Positions 15,571-25,620 are shown, numbered from the stretch's first letter. The stretch is 64,000 bases of DNA from Alphaproteobacteria bacterium UBA6411 (GCA_002438565.1 DJPN01000029.1:1-64000); one strand, 5' to 3'. Translations and numbers: made by a program. Notes: generated by a model from the sequence alone, not told the origin.

Positions 15571-17082
15571 CTATTTCAGAAAACTGTCAAGTGAAAAATA
15601 CGTCAAAGCGCCGTTATATCGTGTCGAATCCGTCAAAAAAAGTTTTGCGATTTCGTCATCCAGCGCGTTGTCGGATCGAATTTGACGCGGGCAGGCGGCC
15701 AAAGCGCGCGCTTTCATTGCGGCGGTGCCTTTTCTCCACGGCAGCAGGCGCGTTTGCGCGGGCGGCACTTTGTCGATGTCAATCAAATTCAGCCCCGAAG
15801 TGCAGATGTTCGGAAACACGCCGTATTTGTCCGGCGAATACCCCGACGGCAGCAGATAGCGCGCCGTTGTAACGGACAGTTCACCCGCGTTTTCGATTGA
15901 ATCGACACTTTGCAGAACGCCTTTGCCGTAAGTGGGCGTGCCGATAACCGTCGCATGGCGGTAATCCTGCAGGACGCCGGCAAAGTATTCTGCGCTGGAC
16001 GCCGTTTTTGCGTCGACCAGAACCGCTATCGGATAAACGGGGCGGCTGCTTTTTTTCGTCGACCAGTATTCCTGTTTGTCGTTTTCCTTGCGTCCCTGAG
16101 TGCGAATCATCAACAAATCGGGCGGCAGGAACAAATCGGCAGTCAAAACGGCTTCTTTGAGCAAACCGCCCATATTGCCGCGCAGGTCGATAATCAGCCC
16201 TTTCGCCCCCAGTTTTTCAGCGGTTTTCAGCGTTGCTTTCATGGAAGCCAATGTGCGTTTTGAAAAGGCGGTGATTTTAATCGTCATCAGCTTTGATTGT
16301 TCGTCAAAGAAATAAGCGACGGGAGATTCGACAACGGCGCGGCGCGTCAGCAATTCCCTGCGTATTTTGCCGTCCCTGCGAAGCGTCAACGAAACCGTCG
16401 TGCCTGCTTCGCCGCGCAGAGCGTTCAAAATTTGAATCCGCGACAAATCGGGAACGGCCTTGCCCTCAATCGCAACAATCCGGTCGCCGATTTGGATGTC
16501 GCCCGATGCGGCGGGGCTGTCGGGCAGAATTGCCGTGATTTCCAAAAATCGCCCGATGCGGCGGTAGCGGATGCCGATGCTGGCGGGATTTTTCAAAGCC
16601 GCCGGTTCCGTTGAGTCGTTACCCTCAAAATGCGCGTAAGAATCAAGCGTGCCCAGATAGGCGTTGATGAAAATGTTGTAAAATTCCTCCGCATCCGCTT
16701 TTTGCGCTTTAGGCGAAAAGGGACGGGCTTCCACCGCCGCCGCCAGCAGCAGGCGCGACCAGTCGTCGCAATCGTTTTCGTCGGGCGCGCTGAAGCTTTT
16801 CAGCACTTTGTCGTCCGCGAACAAAATCACGCGCTTTCCGTCCAAAGCCGCCGTGATTTTCTGGTCGAACGTGGACAGGCTTTTGACAGCCGTTTCGGTC
16901 AGTTCGCGGGCGGTGACGGGTTTCAGCGATTTTTGGGTCGTTATATGGCAAGCCGCGGTCAAAACGCGTTCCATGCGGGGAATGGGCAGTTTGGTGTCGC
17001 TGACGACGTTTTCCCACCATACGGGCGCGGCGTGCGCCGTCGACGCTGTCAGCAAAGCGGCAAAAAGCACCCGTAAAAGCAT
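15571..17082 (-). CDS. S41 family C-terminal processing peptidase with PDZ domain
   Basis: 503 residues. A Sec signal peptide (MLLRVLFAALLTASTAHA) exports it to the periplasm. A PDZ domain spans about 165-240 (IGIRYRRIG...GDRIVAIEGKAV). The catalytic core has DLRGNMGGLLKEAV near 299-312, the nucleophile in TASSAEYF (Ser363) and the lysine in TYGKGVLQS (Lys387), so it should be active as a Ser/Lys protease of the CtpA/Prc type that trims C-termini of exported proteins. The start lies 3 bases after the rnr stop, indicating co-transcription. A roughly 150-residue N-terminal region before the PDZ domain is unassigned. Confidence 0.92.
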   Translation of the reverse strand: MLLRVLFAALLTASTAHAAPVWWENVVSDTKLPIPRMERVLTAACHITTQKSLKPVTARELTETAVKSLSTFDQKITAALDGKRVILFADDKVLKSFSAPDENDCDDWSRLLLAAAVEARPFSPKAQKADAEEFYNIFINAYLGTLDSYAHFEGNDSTEPAALKNPASIGIRYRRIGRFLEITAILPDSPAASGDIQIGDRIVAIEGKAVPDLSRIQILNALRGEAGTTVSLTLRRDGKIRRELLTRRAVVESPVAYFFDEQSKLMTIKITAFSKRTLASMKATLKTAEKLGAKGLIIDLRGNMGGLLKEAVLTADLFLPPDLLMIRTQGRKENDKQEYWSTKKSSRPVYPIAVLVDAKTASSAEYFAGVLQDYRHATVIGTPTYGKGVLQSVDSIENAGELSVTTARYLLPSGYSPDKYGVFPNICTSGLNLIDIDKVPPAQTRLLPWRKGTAAMKARALAACPRQIRSDNALDDEIAKLFLTDSTRYNGALTYFSLDSFLK

Positions 17083-17085
17083 GGC

Positions 17086-19284
17086 TTATTTCCTTTTGCG
17101 CTTGGCGGGCTTGCGGGATTTTTTCGGGGCAGGTTTGCGCGCTTTTTTGACGCCCGCATCCAGCAGGTGAAACAACAGACCGCCCGTGACGGGTGTCGCT
17201 TCCGCCAAAATCATTTCGACGTGTTCGCCCAGTTCGTAGGTGTTGCCCGTGTTTGCGCCGTACAGGCGGTGGCGTTCTTCCTCATGCACATAAAAATCGT
17301 TGGGAAGCGTGCTGATGGGGATTAAGCCGTCCGCGCCGATGTCGTCGATTGTAACAAACAGCCCGAAACGGCTGACGCCGTTGATAACTCCGCCGAAACG
17401 TTCGCCGATTCTGTCCTTGAGATACGCGGACAGATAGCGTTCCTCTGCATCGCGTTCCGCGGCGGCGGCGCGGCGTTCCGTGGCGGAGATGTGTTCGCCG
17501 ACATCCTCCAAATCCGCAGTCAGTTCGCCGTTTTCGTCAATCAAGCCGTCCCCGCCCAGTTTTAAGGCGGAAATCAATCCGCGATGCACCAGCAAGTCGG
17601 CATAGCGGCGGATGGGAGACGTAAAATGGGCGTATTTGTCCAAAGCCAGACCGAAATGCCCCAAGTTTTCGGGGCTGTAGCGCGCTTGGCTTTGGGATCG
17701 CAAAACCAGTTCGTTGACCATATAGGCACGGGGCGTGCCTTTGACTTTTTCAAGGACTTTGTTCAGGCTTTCTTGATCGGTATGCTGGACTTTCAGTCCG
17801 ACGGAACTTAAAAACGTCCGCAAAGATTCGGCTTTGTCCGCGCTTGGCGGTTCGTGAACGCGGTACATCGCGGGGATGTCGTGCGTTTCCAGCGTTTGGG
17901 CGGCGGCGACGTTCGCGGCAATCATGAATTCTTCGACCGTTTTGTGGCTGTCCAGCCGTTCGCGCGGGCGGATGTCGGTGATTTGCCCCTTGTCGTTCAG
18001 GGTGATTTCGCGTTCGATAACGTCCAATTCCAAAGCTCCGCGTTTTTCACGCGCGGCGGCAAGCGCTTTGTACGCGCCCTGCAAATCCAGCAAGTGACGG
18101 CGCAAATCGTCGTTCATTTCGGGCATTTTCCCGTCAAAAACCGCTTGGACTTCGTGATAGTTCAGCCGCGCGGCGGAGCGCATGACGGCGCGCACGAATT
18201 TCGATTTTTGCAGTTTGCCGTTTTTGTTAATCCACAAATGCGCCGCAATGCAGGGGCGGTCTTCGTTCGGTTTCAAAGAACACAAGTCCGTCGACAGTTC
18301 TTCGGGCAGCATGGGGACGCAACGGTCGGGAAAGTAAACCGAGTTGCCGCGTTCGCGCGCGCACAAATCCAAAGGTTCGTACGGGCGAACGAAATAGGCG
18401 ACGTCGGCAATCGCAACAACAAGATGCCAGCCGTCTTTGTCGGGTTCGGCAAAAATCGCGTCGTCAAAGTCGCGCGCGTCCTCGCCGTCAATGGTAACCA
18501 GCGGAATATCGCGCAAATCGACGCGTTTTTTCATATCGGGCAGTTTGGCTTTTTTCGCCTGTTTCAACGCTTCCGCCGAAAATTCCGTCGGAATGCCGTG
18601 CAGGGCTATGGCAATCAAACTGGCGGCTTTGGGGGCGTTCGCCTTGCCGATGATTTGGACGACTTTGGCTTTGCGGGCAGTTTGTTTCAGTGCCGAACCG
18701 ATGACCTCCGCAATGACGACGTCGCCGTTTTTCGCGCCGTTCGTATGCAGGGAAGCGACGATATAGTCCTGATGCAGGCGGCGGTCGACTGACAGAATAT
18801 GTCCGCCTTTGCCGCCCGTTGTGTCAAACAGCCCGACAACACGGTTCGGCTTGTCCGACAAACGGCGCAAAACCGCCCCGTGAAAGAACCGCTTGCCCGC
18901 GGGATGAAGCTTTAAAACGACAAAATCGCCTTCCTTGGGCGGCGGACGCAGGCGACCCAAATCCGTAATCAGAATTTGCGGCGCGGGCGTCGGCTTGTTC
19001 CAATTCAGCGGGCGGGCGACCAATTCGCCGTCGCTGTCGATGCCCGTGATTTCGCACGGACATTGTTCGGGCAGACCGTCGGCGGGAATCATTTTCTTGC
19101 CGTCCGATTTTTCGATTTTGCCCGACGCTTTCAGATTTTTGAGCATTTCTTTGAGCTTGACGCGGTCGTCGCCGCGAACGTTGAACGCGCGGGCGATTTC
19201 ACGTTTGCCGACTTTGCCCGAATTTTCGTTCAAATAAGCGACAATGTCGTCCATCGTCGGCAGGGGCTGTTTGGATTTGCTCAT
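17086..19284 (-). CDS. rnr: ribonuclease R
   Basis: 732 residues. RNase R degrades structured RNA 3' to 5' and trims rRNA and defective mRNA in the cytosol. Order: N-terminal helix-turn-helix (KREIARAFNVRG), cold-shock domains, the RNB catalytic domain with ARDFDDAIFAEPD and RERGNSVYFPDRCVPMLP, the HFTSPIRRYADLLVHR block, and an S1 domain (GVINGVSRFGLFV) near 640-715, ending in a lysine-rich tail. The start is the ATG at 19284, whose A is shared with the topA stop (TGATG) and which has GGAGG 7 bases upstream. Confidence 0.96.
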   Translation of the reverse strand: MSKSKQPLPTMDDIVAYLNENSGKVGKREIARAFNVRGDDRVKLKEMLKNLKASGKIEKSDGKKMIPADGLPEQCPCEITGIDSDGELVARPLNWNKPTPAPQILITDLGRLRPPPKEGDFVVLKLHPAGKRFFHGAVLRRLSDKPNRVVGLFDTTGGKGGHILSVDRRLHQDYIVASLHTNGAKNGDVVIAEVIGSALKQTARKAKVVQIIGKANAPKAASLIAIALHGIPTEFSAEALKQAKKAKLPDMKKRVDLRDIPLVTIDGEDARDFDDAIFAEPDKDGWHLVVAIADVAYFVRPYEPLDLCARERGNSVYFPDRCVPMLPEELSTDLCSLKPNEDRPCIAAHLWINKNGKLQKSKFVRAVMRSAARLNYHEVQAVFDGKMPEMNDDLRRHLLDLQGAYKALAAAREKRGALELDVIEREITLNDKGQITDIRPRERLDSHKTVEEFMIAANVAAAQTLETHDIPAMYRVHEPPSADKAESLRTFLSSVGLKVQHTDQESLNKVLEKVKGTPRAYMVNELVLRSQSQARYSPENLGHFGLALDKYAHFTSPIRRYADLLVHRGLISALKLGGDGLIDENGELTADLEDVGEHISATERRAAAAERDAEERYLSAYLKDRIGERFGGVINGVSRFGLFVTIDDIGADGLIPISTLPNDFYVHEEERHRLYGANTGNTYELGEHVEMILAEATPVTGGLLFHLLDAGVKKARKPAPKKSRKPAKRKRK

Positions 19285-21899
19285 CAAGCCTCCGTTTTCT
19301 TGGTTGTTTTGCGGGTCGTCTTTTTAGCCGTTGTTTTCTTTGCCGCCGTTTTTTTCGGAGCGGCTTTCTTTTCCGCTGTTTTTGCGGCTTTTTTCGCGCC
19401 GCCTTTTTCGGCTTTGGCGGCAAGCAGGGCAATCGCTTCCTCCAAAGTCGGCGCGCGGTTTTCGTCGCGAATCGCTTTGGGAACAGACGCAATCACGCTG
19501 CCGTGTTTGACATAAGGCCCGAACCGTCCGGAAGCCGTGACAATCGGCTTGCCGTCGGCGGGATGCGTGCCGATTTCCTGCGGCGGGACTTTGGGTTTCG
19601 CCGTCGCCAGCAGTTCCAAAGCGCGGGGCAGATCGACGGTAAGGATATTTTCCGACGCGGGCAGGGATTTGAACGTGCTGCCGAGTTTCAAGTACGGACC
19701 GAAACGCCCGATTCCCGCCGAAACGGCTTGCCCGCTGTCATCCGTTCCCAATGTGCGGGGCAGTTCAAGCAAAGCCAGAGCGTCCTGCAAAGTCAGTTCC
19801 GCGGGAGGCATGTTGCGCGGCAGGGACATCCGCTTGACGGTCGATTTTTCGCCTTTTTTCTTGGGCGCGTCTTCGCCCTGCTGGACATAGTAGCCGTAGG
19901 GACCTTTGCGGACGAAAACTTCCTCGCCGTCGGGCGCGGTGCCCAGCAGGCGGCGGTCGGGTTCCTCCGCTGTCTGTTCTCCGCTTGTTTCGCCGCCGAA
20001 CGGGCGGGTATAGCGACATTCGGGATAGTTGGAACATCCGATGAACGCGCCGAATTTGCCGATTTTAAGGCTCAATCTGCCGCCTTTTTCCTTGCCGCAT
20101 TCGGGGCAGATTCGGGATTCGGGCGTCGGGAACAGATGTTCGGACAAACATTCCTGCAGCGTGTTCAAAACGTCTGTAATCGTCAGCGGTTCGACCGATT
20201 TGACCGTCTGGTCAAACGCGTCCCAGAAATCGCGCAGCAAAGCTTTCCAGTTCAGCTTGCCCGCCGACACGTCGTCCAGCGCATTTTCCAAATCCGCCGT
20301 AAAGTCGTATTGAACATATTTGTTGAAAAAGTTTTCCATAAATACGGTAACAATGCGGCCGCGATCTTCGGGAATAAAGCGGCGTTTTTCCAAACGGACG
20401 TATTGCCTGTCCTGCAAAACAGACAGAATCGACGCGTATGTCGACGGTCTGCCGATGCCCAGTTCTTCCAGCTTTTTGACAAGGCTTGCTTCCGAATAGC
20501 GGGGCGGCGGCTGGGTGAAGTGCTGTTCGGGACGGACGGCTTTCTGTTCCAAAGCGTCGCCCGTCGTCAACGGCGGCAGCAGCGTGTTGTTTTCATCGTC
20601 GGCGTCGTCGGAATCTTCGAAGTACACTTTCAAAAAACCGTCAAACGCAATCGTCTGTCCCGTTGCGCGCATGACAATCAAACCGTCGCGGGACGGGCAG
20701 TCGACGGCGACTTTGTCGATTTCGGCGTTTTGCATCTGGCACGCCAAAGCGCGCTTGTACACCAGTTCGTACAGGGCTTTTTGGTCTTTGGTCAAAAAGC
20801 GCGCGACGAATTCGGGTTTGCGGTGCAAAGACGTGGGACGGATGGCTTCGTGCGCTTCCTGCGCGTTTTTGACGTTGTTTTTGTAATAGCGCGGTTTTTC
20901 GGGCAGGTATTTGTCACCGAATTCCTCGCCGATGACGACGCGCGCTTCGTTGATTGCTTCCTGCGCCATTTGGATGCCGTCGGTACGCATATAGGTAATC
21001 AAGCCGACCGTTTCGCCGCCGATGTCGACGCCTTCGTACAGCTGCTGCGCCAGCTGCATCGTCTTTTTCGCGGAAAAGAACAGCTTGCGCGCGGCTTCCT
21101 GCTGCAAAGTCGAAGTCGTGAACGGCGGAGCGGGGGAGCGTTTGACCGTCTTGCGTTCAATTGCGCCGACGTCGAAATTCGCCGCTTTGATGGCGGATTC
21201 GGCGGCTTTCGCGTCCGCTTCGTTCGCCAAAGTGAATTTGCCCAGTTTCTTGCCGTTCAAAACGGACAGATGCGCGGTGAACAAATCGGCCTTGGGCGTC
21301 ATAAAGTCCGCGTCAATCGTCCAGTATTCCTGCGGTTTGAACGCTTCGATTTCGTTTTCGCGGTCGCAGACCAAGCGCAAAGCGACCGACTGCACGCGTC
21401 CCGCCGAACGGCTGCCCGGTAGCTTGCGCCACAAAACGGGCGAAATCGTAAAGCCCACCAGATAATCCAAAGCCCGCCGCGCCAGATACGCGTCAACCAG
21501 CGGCATATCGATAACGCGCGGGTTTTTCATCGCGTTCGTAACAGCCGATTTGGTGATTTCGTTGAACACGACGCGTTTGACGTTTTTGTTTTTCAGCTTG
21601 CCGCGTTTGGTCAGTTCCTGCAAAACGTGCCAGGCGATGGCTTCCCCCTCTCTATCCGGGTCGGTTGCGAGGTAGACGGTGTCCGCTTTGGCGACCAAAG
21701 AGGCAATGGCTTTGATGTGTTTTTCGTCCTTGGGTTCAATCGCCCAATCCATGGCGAAATCTTCGTCGGGGCGAACCGATCCGTTTTTGGCGGGCAGGTC
21801 GCGAATGTGTCCGAAGCTGGCAATTACTTGGTAATTGCTGCCCAGATATTTGTTAATCGTCTTGGCTTTTGCGGGGGATTCTACAATAACGACGTCCAT
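19284..21899 (-). CDS. topA: DNA topoisomerase I
   Basis: 871 residues. The type IA enzyme relaxes negative supercoils. The Toprim domain (MDVVIVESPAKAKTI, then TDPDREGEAIAWH) and the catalytic tyrosine in LITYMRTDG near residue 300 are clear. One C4 zinc finger is present (CPECG...CSNYPEC, near 615-635), then two or more GRFGPY repeats, and a lysine/alanine-rich tail (KKAAPKKTAAKKTT type) suited to nonspecific DNA contact, common in alphaproteobacteria. It lies 3 bases after dprA and overlaps rnr by 1 base. Confidence 0.97.
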   Translation of the reverse strand: MDVVIVESPAKAKTINKYLGSNYQVIASFGHIRDLPAKNGSVRPDEDFAMDWAIEPKDEKHIKAIASLVAKADTVYLATDPDREGEAIAWHVLQELTKRGKLKNKNVKRVVFNEITKSAVTNAMKNPRVIDMPLVDAYLARRALDYLVGFTISPVLWRKLPGSRSAGRVQSVALRLVCDRENEIEAFKPQEYWTIDADFMTPKADLFTAHLSVLNGKKLGKFTLANEADAKAAESAIKAANFDVGAIERKTVKRSPAPPFTTSTLQQEAARKLFFSAKKTMQLAQQLYEGVDIGGETVGLITYMRTDGIQMAQEAINEARVVIGEEFGDKYLPEKPRYYKNNVKNAQEAHEAIRPTSLHRKPEFVARFLTKDQKALYELVYKRALACQMQNAEIDKVAVDCPSRDGLIVMRATGQTIAFDGFLKVYFEDSDDADDENNTLLPPLTTGDALEQKAVRPEQHFTQPPPRYSEASLVKKLEELGIGRPSTYASILSVLQDRQYVRLEKRRFIPEDRGRIVTVFMENFFNKYVQYDFTADLENALDDVSAGKLNWKALLRDFWDAFDQTVKSVEPLTITDVLNTLQECLSEHLFPTPESRICPECGKEKGGRLSLKIGKFGAFIGCSNYPECRYTRPFGGETSGEQTAEEPDRRLLGTAPDGEEVFVRKGPYGYYVQQGEDAPKKKGEKSTVKRMSLPRNMPPAELTLQDALALLELPRTLGTDDSGQAVSAGIGRFGPYLKLGSTFKSLPASENILTVDLPRALELLATAKPKVPPQEIGTHPADGKPIVTASGRFGPYVKHGSVIASVPKAIRDENRAPTLEEAIALLAAKAEKGGAKKAAKTAEKKAAPKKTAAKKTTAKKTTRKTTKKTEA

Positions 21900-21902
21900 G
21901 TT

Positions 21903-23024
21903 TCATTGTCCTGTGGATATGCGGATAATTTTGTTCCCCGGCAGACGTTCGATTCGTCCGGCGAGTTCCAACTCTACTAATAAAACGGAAATTGCGGGCG
22001 CTGGCAAGCCCGTTTCGCGTATCAAAGCGTCCAAATCGGTCGGCGTGCCGTCCAGCTGTTTCAGCAAATCGTCGGCCGAAAGCTCGTTTTGTTCAAGCGT
22101 TTCTACGGGATTTTCGACGGTTTTGCGCTCGGCCGCTTCGTTCAAAGACAGCATCGGCAGCCCTGTCAAATGGGCGATGATGTCATCCGCGGATTCGACC
22201 AAAGGGGCGCCCGTTTTTATCAAATGGTTGACGCCCTTTGCGCGTTCGTCCGTCGGGGTGGCGGGAACGGCGAAGACTTCCTTTCCCTGTTCCAAAGCGC
22301 GGTTTGCGGTAATCAAAGAACCGGAACGCAAGGTCGCCTCTATCACGACCAGCCCGCAGGCGATGCCCGAAATGATTCTGTTTCTGTGGGGAAAATTCGC
22401 GGGCTGCGGCTTGGTATCCAAAGCGTATTCGGAAACCAGCAGTCCCTTTTCGCGGATTTCGTCGTACAGCTTGCGATTTTGCGCGGGGTAGGGGATATTT
22501 AGCCCCGTTCCCAAAACGGCGACGGTGGACGCTTTTTTTGTCGCGTTGAACAGCGCGCCTTCGTGCGCGGCGGCGTCGATGCCGACCGCCAATCCCGAAA
22601 CGACGGTGTAGCCCGATTTGACCAAATCATTTGCAATCGTGCGCGCGATTGTTCTGCCGTTGATTGTTGCGTTGCGCGTGCCGACAACGGCGACGGACGG
22701 GCTGTTGAACAACGCTTTGTTGCCCAAAACGGACAGCACGGGCGGCGCGTCGGGCAGGGCTTTCAGCAAAGCGGGATAATCCGCGTCGTCCTTGAACAGC
22801 ATTTCGCCGCCTGCATTATACAGGCGGTCGATTTCAGCCGTTGCCGCCGATTCGGAACAGATGTTCAAAGGACGCTTGCGCCCGCCGAGGCGGGCAAAAT
22901 CGGAAAGATGAAGCAACGCTTCCTGTGCCGAACCAAAGCGGGCAAGCAGGGCGGAAAACGTCGCAACCCCGACGTTTTCAGACCGTATCAAGCGGACTTT
23001 TGCGATTTTTTCGGCATCAATCAT
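21903..23024 (-). CDS. dprA: DNA-processing protein DprA
   Basis: 373 residues. DprA binds incoming single-stranded DNA and loads RecA during natural transformation; it is also kept in species not known to be competent. The central Rossmann domain has VVGTRNATINGR, VSGLAVGIDAAAHEGAL and the FPHRNRIISG motif. A helical N-terminal domain (1-70) and a C-terminal winged-helix of the DML1 type (about 315-373, DALIRETGLPAPAIS) are present. It overlaps plsY by 4 bases and precedes topA, the common alphaproteobacterial order. Confidence 0.96.
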   Translation of the reverse strand: MIDAEKIAKVRLIRSENVGVATFSALLARFGSAQEALLHLSDFARLGGRKRPLNICSESAATAEIDRLYNAGGEMLFKDDADYPALLKALPDAPPVLSVLGNKALFNSPSVAVVGTRNATINGRTIARTIANDLVKSGYTVVSGLAVGIDAAAHEGALFNATKKASTVAVLGTGLNIPYPAQNRKLYDEIREKGLLVSEYALDTKPQPANFPHRNRIISGIACGLVVIEATLRSGSLITANRALEQGKEVFAVPATPTDERAKGVNHLIKTGAPLVESADDIIAHLTGLPMLSLNEAAERKTVENPVETLEQNELSADDLLKQLDGTPTDLDALIRETGLPAPAISVLLVELELAGRIERLPGNKIIRISTGQ

Positions 23025-23644
23025 GCGGCTTTTTTCTTCAGCTTGATTTTCGATTCTTCGCCGCGAATCAATCTGCGGATGTTTTCATGGTGGCGAATGA
23101 CCGCCAGCACCGCCAGAAAGCTGTAAAAGTAAACGAATTCGGGCGTGGCGAAGAAATAAGCGTATACGGGCGCCAAAATCAGCGCCGCCAAAGCCGACAG
23201 CGACGAATAGCGGAACAGCAGAGCCATAACCAGCCATGTCACGCACGACGCCAAGCCGACCTCCCAACAGGTGTAAAGCAGGACGCCCAAAGTCGCCGCA
23301 ACGCCTTTGCCGCCTTTGAACTTCAGCCAAATCGGGAAGTTGTGTCCCAAAACGCCCGCCGTGCCCGCAATCAAAGCCGCGGTGTCGCTGATGCCTTCTT
23401 CGGGGACGCAATAGGACGCGATGAACGCCGCCAAAGCCGCTTTGCCCGAATCCAGAATCAGCGTCAGCAAAGCCAAATCCTTGCGTCCCGTGCGCAAAAC
23501 GTTGGTCGCGCCGATGTTGCCCGAACCGATTTTGCGGATGTCGCCCAGCCCCGCCATTCGGGTCAGCACGATGCCGAACGGAATCGAACCCAGCAGATAG
23601 CCGATGACGGCGGAAAGGATTAAAAGTGTCGTATCGCTCATCAT
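23021..23644 (-). CDS. plsY: acyl-phosphate glycerol-3-phosphate acyltransferase PlsY
   Basis: 207 residues, an integral inner-membrane enzyme making lysophosphatidic acid from acyl-phosphate and glycerol-3-phosphate, the first step of phospholipid synthesis. The three signature motifs are present: GSIPFGIVL near residue 19, GSGNIGATNVLR near 41 and GHNFPIWLKFKGGKGVAA near 98. Five hydrophobic segments fit the fold. The C-terminus is a lysine-rich tail. The start may be either ATG of the ATGATG at 23644-23639; AAAGGAC is upstream. Confidence 0.96.
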   Translation of the reverse strand: MMSDTTLLILSAVIGYLLGSIPFGIVLTRMAGLGDIRKIGSGNIGATNVLRTGRKDLALLTLILDSGKAALAAFIASYCVPEEGISDTAALIAGTAGVLGHNFPIWLKFKGGKGVAATLGVLLYTCWEVGLASCVTWLVMALLFRYSSLSALAALILAPVYAYFFATPEFVYFYSFLAVLAVIRHHENIRRLIRGEESKIKLKKKAA

Positions 23645-23668
23645 TCGTGTCCTTTTGATGATTAAAAT

Positions 23669-24655
23669 TCAGTTAATAGGTATAACACTCTTTAAAGCTT
23701 GTGCAACAACTTTAAAATCGGCGTCGGGCAAAACCGCGTTTTCCGTCAGCGTCCTGCGCCATGCCGCCGCGCCCGCGCATCCTTTGAATATCCCCAGCAT
23801 GTGCCGCGTTATCACGTTCAGGCGCACGCCTTTCGTCAGCTGTTCTTCAATATAGGGGCGCATTTGCAAAACGGCATCGGCGGGCGAAACAGGGGAGGAG
23901 CTTTCGCCGTAAATCATGTTGTCCGCCTCTGCCAGCAAAGCGGGGTTCGCATACGCCGCGCGCCCGATCATCACGCCGTCGACATGCCGTAAATGCCGCA
24001 AAGCCGCGTCCAAAGAATCGATATTGCCGTTGATTGAAACGGTCAAATCGGGAAAGTCGCGTTTGAAACGGTAAACCAAATCGTAATTCAGCGGCAGGCG
24101 TTCTCGGTTTTGCTTGGGCGTCAAGCCTTTCAGACGGGCTTTGCGCGCGTGGACAATCCAATCCGTCGTCAAAGGTTTGACCAATTCCGCCAGACGGCAC
24201 AAATCGTCGTAGCCGTCCGAATCCGGAGTCATTTCTTCCAGCGCGATGCGTGTTTTCAAGGATACGGGAACGCGGCTGTTTTCCTTTATCGCTTGCAGGC
24301 AATCGGCGATAAGCGCGGGATTTTGCCGCAAGGCCGCGCCGAAATTGCCCGCGCTGACCCGTTCGGACGGACAGCCCGCGTTCAAGTTGATGCCGTCGTA
24401 ATCAAAGCTTTGCGCGATTTGGCACGCTTTGCCCAGCAAATCGGGGGAAGAGCCGCCCAACTGCAAAATCAGCGGCTTTTCGGGCAGGCTGAAACTCAGC
24501 AGCTTTTCCGCGTTGCCGAACACGACCGCCTGCGCCGTGACCATTTCCGTATAAAGCAGAGTCCGTTTGGTGAATTGGCGGGCGAAAAAACGGAAATGCC
24601 TGTCCGTCCAATCCATCATCGGCGCGACGGACAGCCGACCGGTGTAAACGCTCAT
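23669..24655 (-). CDS. dusA: tRNA-dihydrouridine(20/20a) synthase DusA
   Basis: 328 residues. DusA is an FMN enzyme reducing uridines 20 and 20a in the D-loop of tRNAs. The N-terminus SVAPMMDWTDRHFRFFAR is diagnostic of DusA; the catalytic cysteine is Cys95 in NLNAGCPSERV. KTRIALEE, IVHARKA and GVMIGRAAYANP line the flavin site. The start overlaps the nucleoside hydrolase stop by 4 bases, and plsY follows after 24 bases. Confidence 0.96.
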   Translation of the reverse strand: MSVYTGRLSVAPMMDWTDRHFRFFARQFTKRTLLYTEMVTAQAVVFGNAEKLLSFSLPEKPLILQLGGSSPDLLGKACQIAQSFDYDGINLNAGCPSERVSAGNFGAALRQNPALIADCLQAIKENSRVPVSLKTRIALEEMTPDSDGYDDLCRLAELVKPLTTDWIVHARKARLKGLTPKQNRERLPLNYDLVYRFKRDFPDLTVSINGNIDSLDAALRHLRHVDGVMIGRAAYANPALLAEADNMIYGESSSPVSPADAVLQMRPYIEEQLTKGVRLNVITRHMLGIFKGCAGAAAWRRTLTENAVLPDADFKVVAQALKSVIPIN

Positions 24656-25620
24656 GACAGTTTCGCCAGATAATCCGCGACCATTTGCAGGAACGGCTCT
24701 TTGTCGACTTTGTACGTCACCAAGCAGTTGCGTTTCGATCCCTGTTCAAAGGTCGTCATGCCGAACTGTTCGCTTTTGGCGTCGGTGTTGACCTGCACCG
24801 TTCCGTAACGCCCCGAAAACAAAGCGGGGCGCAGAAAGCACGCAATCGCGCACGGGTCGTACAGCGACGTGCCGTTTTCCGGCGCCAAGCCTTCCTCGGC
24901 CATTTTCTGACGGTGGGGGGCAAGGACTTTCGCCGTTTCCTCCAACAAATCCGCGCTTTTGGCGGCGCAGCGGGAATTCAAGTCGCGCAGGCGTTCCAAA
25001 TACGCTTCGTCCGCATAGGCTTGCTGTCCGACTTCCATCGGAATGACGGTGATTCTTTGTCCCAAGTCGAACACGATTTCCGCAGCGTGCGGGTCGGCGT
25101 ACACGTTGAATTCGGCATACGGCGTCGAATTGCCGCGCGGTCCGTCTTCGCAGAACGCGCCCGCCATAATGACCAGTTCGCGGATTCGGGAAATGATTTT
25201 CGGTTCTTTCAAAAACGCGGTGGCGATGTTGGTCAAAGGGCCGATGGCGATAATCGACACTTCGCGTTCGGTCGATTTCATAACCGTGTCAATGATAAAG
25301 TCGACGGCGGGCGTCGATTCGCCTTTGTACGTCGGTTCGCCGAAATCCAGTCCCGCCAAGCCGTCCTTGCCGTGTATCCATTCGGCGTTGAAAACGGAAC
25401 GTTTCAAGGGACGGTCGCAGCCTTTAAAGGTTTTGATGCCCGAATGCCAAGCGAAATTGCAGATTCGGCGGGCGTTGTATTCGCCCTGTTCAACGGGGAC
25501 GTTGCCGTTGACGGCGGTAATGCCCAGAATGTCGGTGTCCGCGTCCGCCATTGCCATAAACAAAGCGACGGCGTCGTCCACGCCCGGATCGGTGTCAATG
25601 ATGATTTTGTTTTTCGCCAT
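24652..25620 (-). CDS. inosine/uridine-preferring nucleoside hydrolase family protein
   Basis: 322 residues. Members cleave the N-glycosidic bond of ribonucleosides using a bound calcium ion. The N-terminal aspartate cluster DTDPGVDDA (residues 9-17), the AEFNVYADPHAA block near 170 and Asp255 give the calcium site. In most family members a His directly precedes that last Asp (HDP); here the motif is LYDP with Tyr254. Since that His protonates the leaving base in the best-studied enzymes, specificity or activity may differ. AAGGAG precedes the ATG. First gene of the minus-strand run down to rpmG. Confidence 0.92.
   Translation of the reverse strand: MAKNKIIIDTDPGVDDAVALFMAMADADTDILGITAVNGNVPVEQGEYNARRICNFAWHSGIKTFKGCDRPLKRSVFNAEWIHGKDGLAGLDFGEPTYKGESTPAVDFIIDTVMKSTEREVSIIAIGPLTNIATAFLKEPKIISRIRELVIMAGAFCEDGPRGNSTPYAEFNVYADPHAAEIVFDLGQRITVIPMEVGQQAYADEAYLERLRDLNSRCAAKSADLLEETAKVLAPHRQKMAEEGLAPENGTSLYDPCAIACFLRPALFSGRYGTVQVNTDAKSEQFGMTTFEQGSKRNCLVTYKVDKEPFLQMVADYLAKLS

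Noticed and set aside
19503..21422. A 639-codon open frame opposite topA
   Set aside because: Arg/Gln/Phe-rich shadow of the TopA reading frame; TopA is certain from its motifs.
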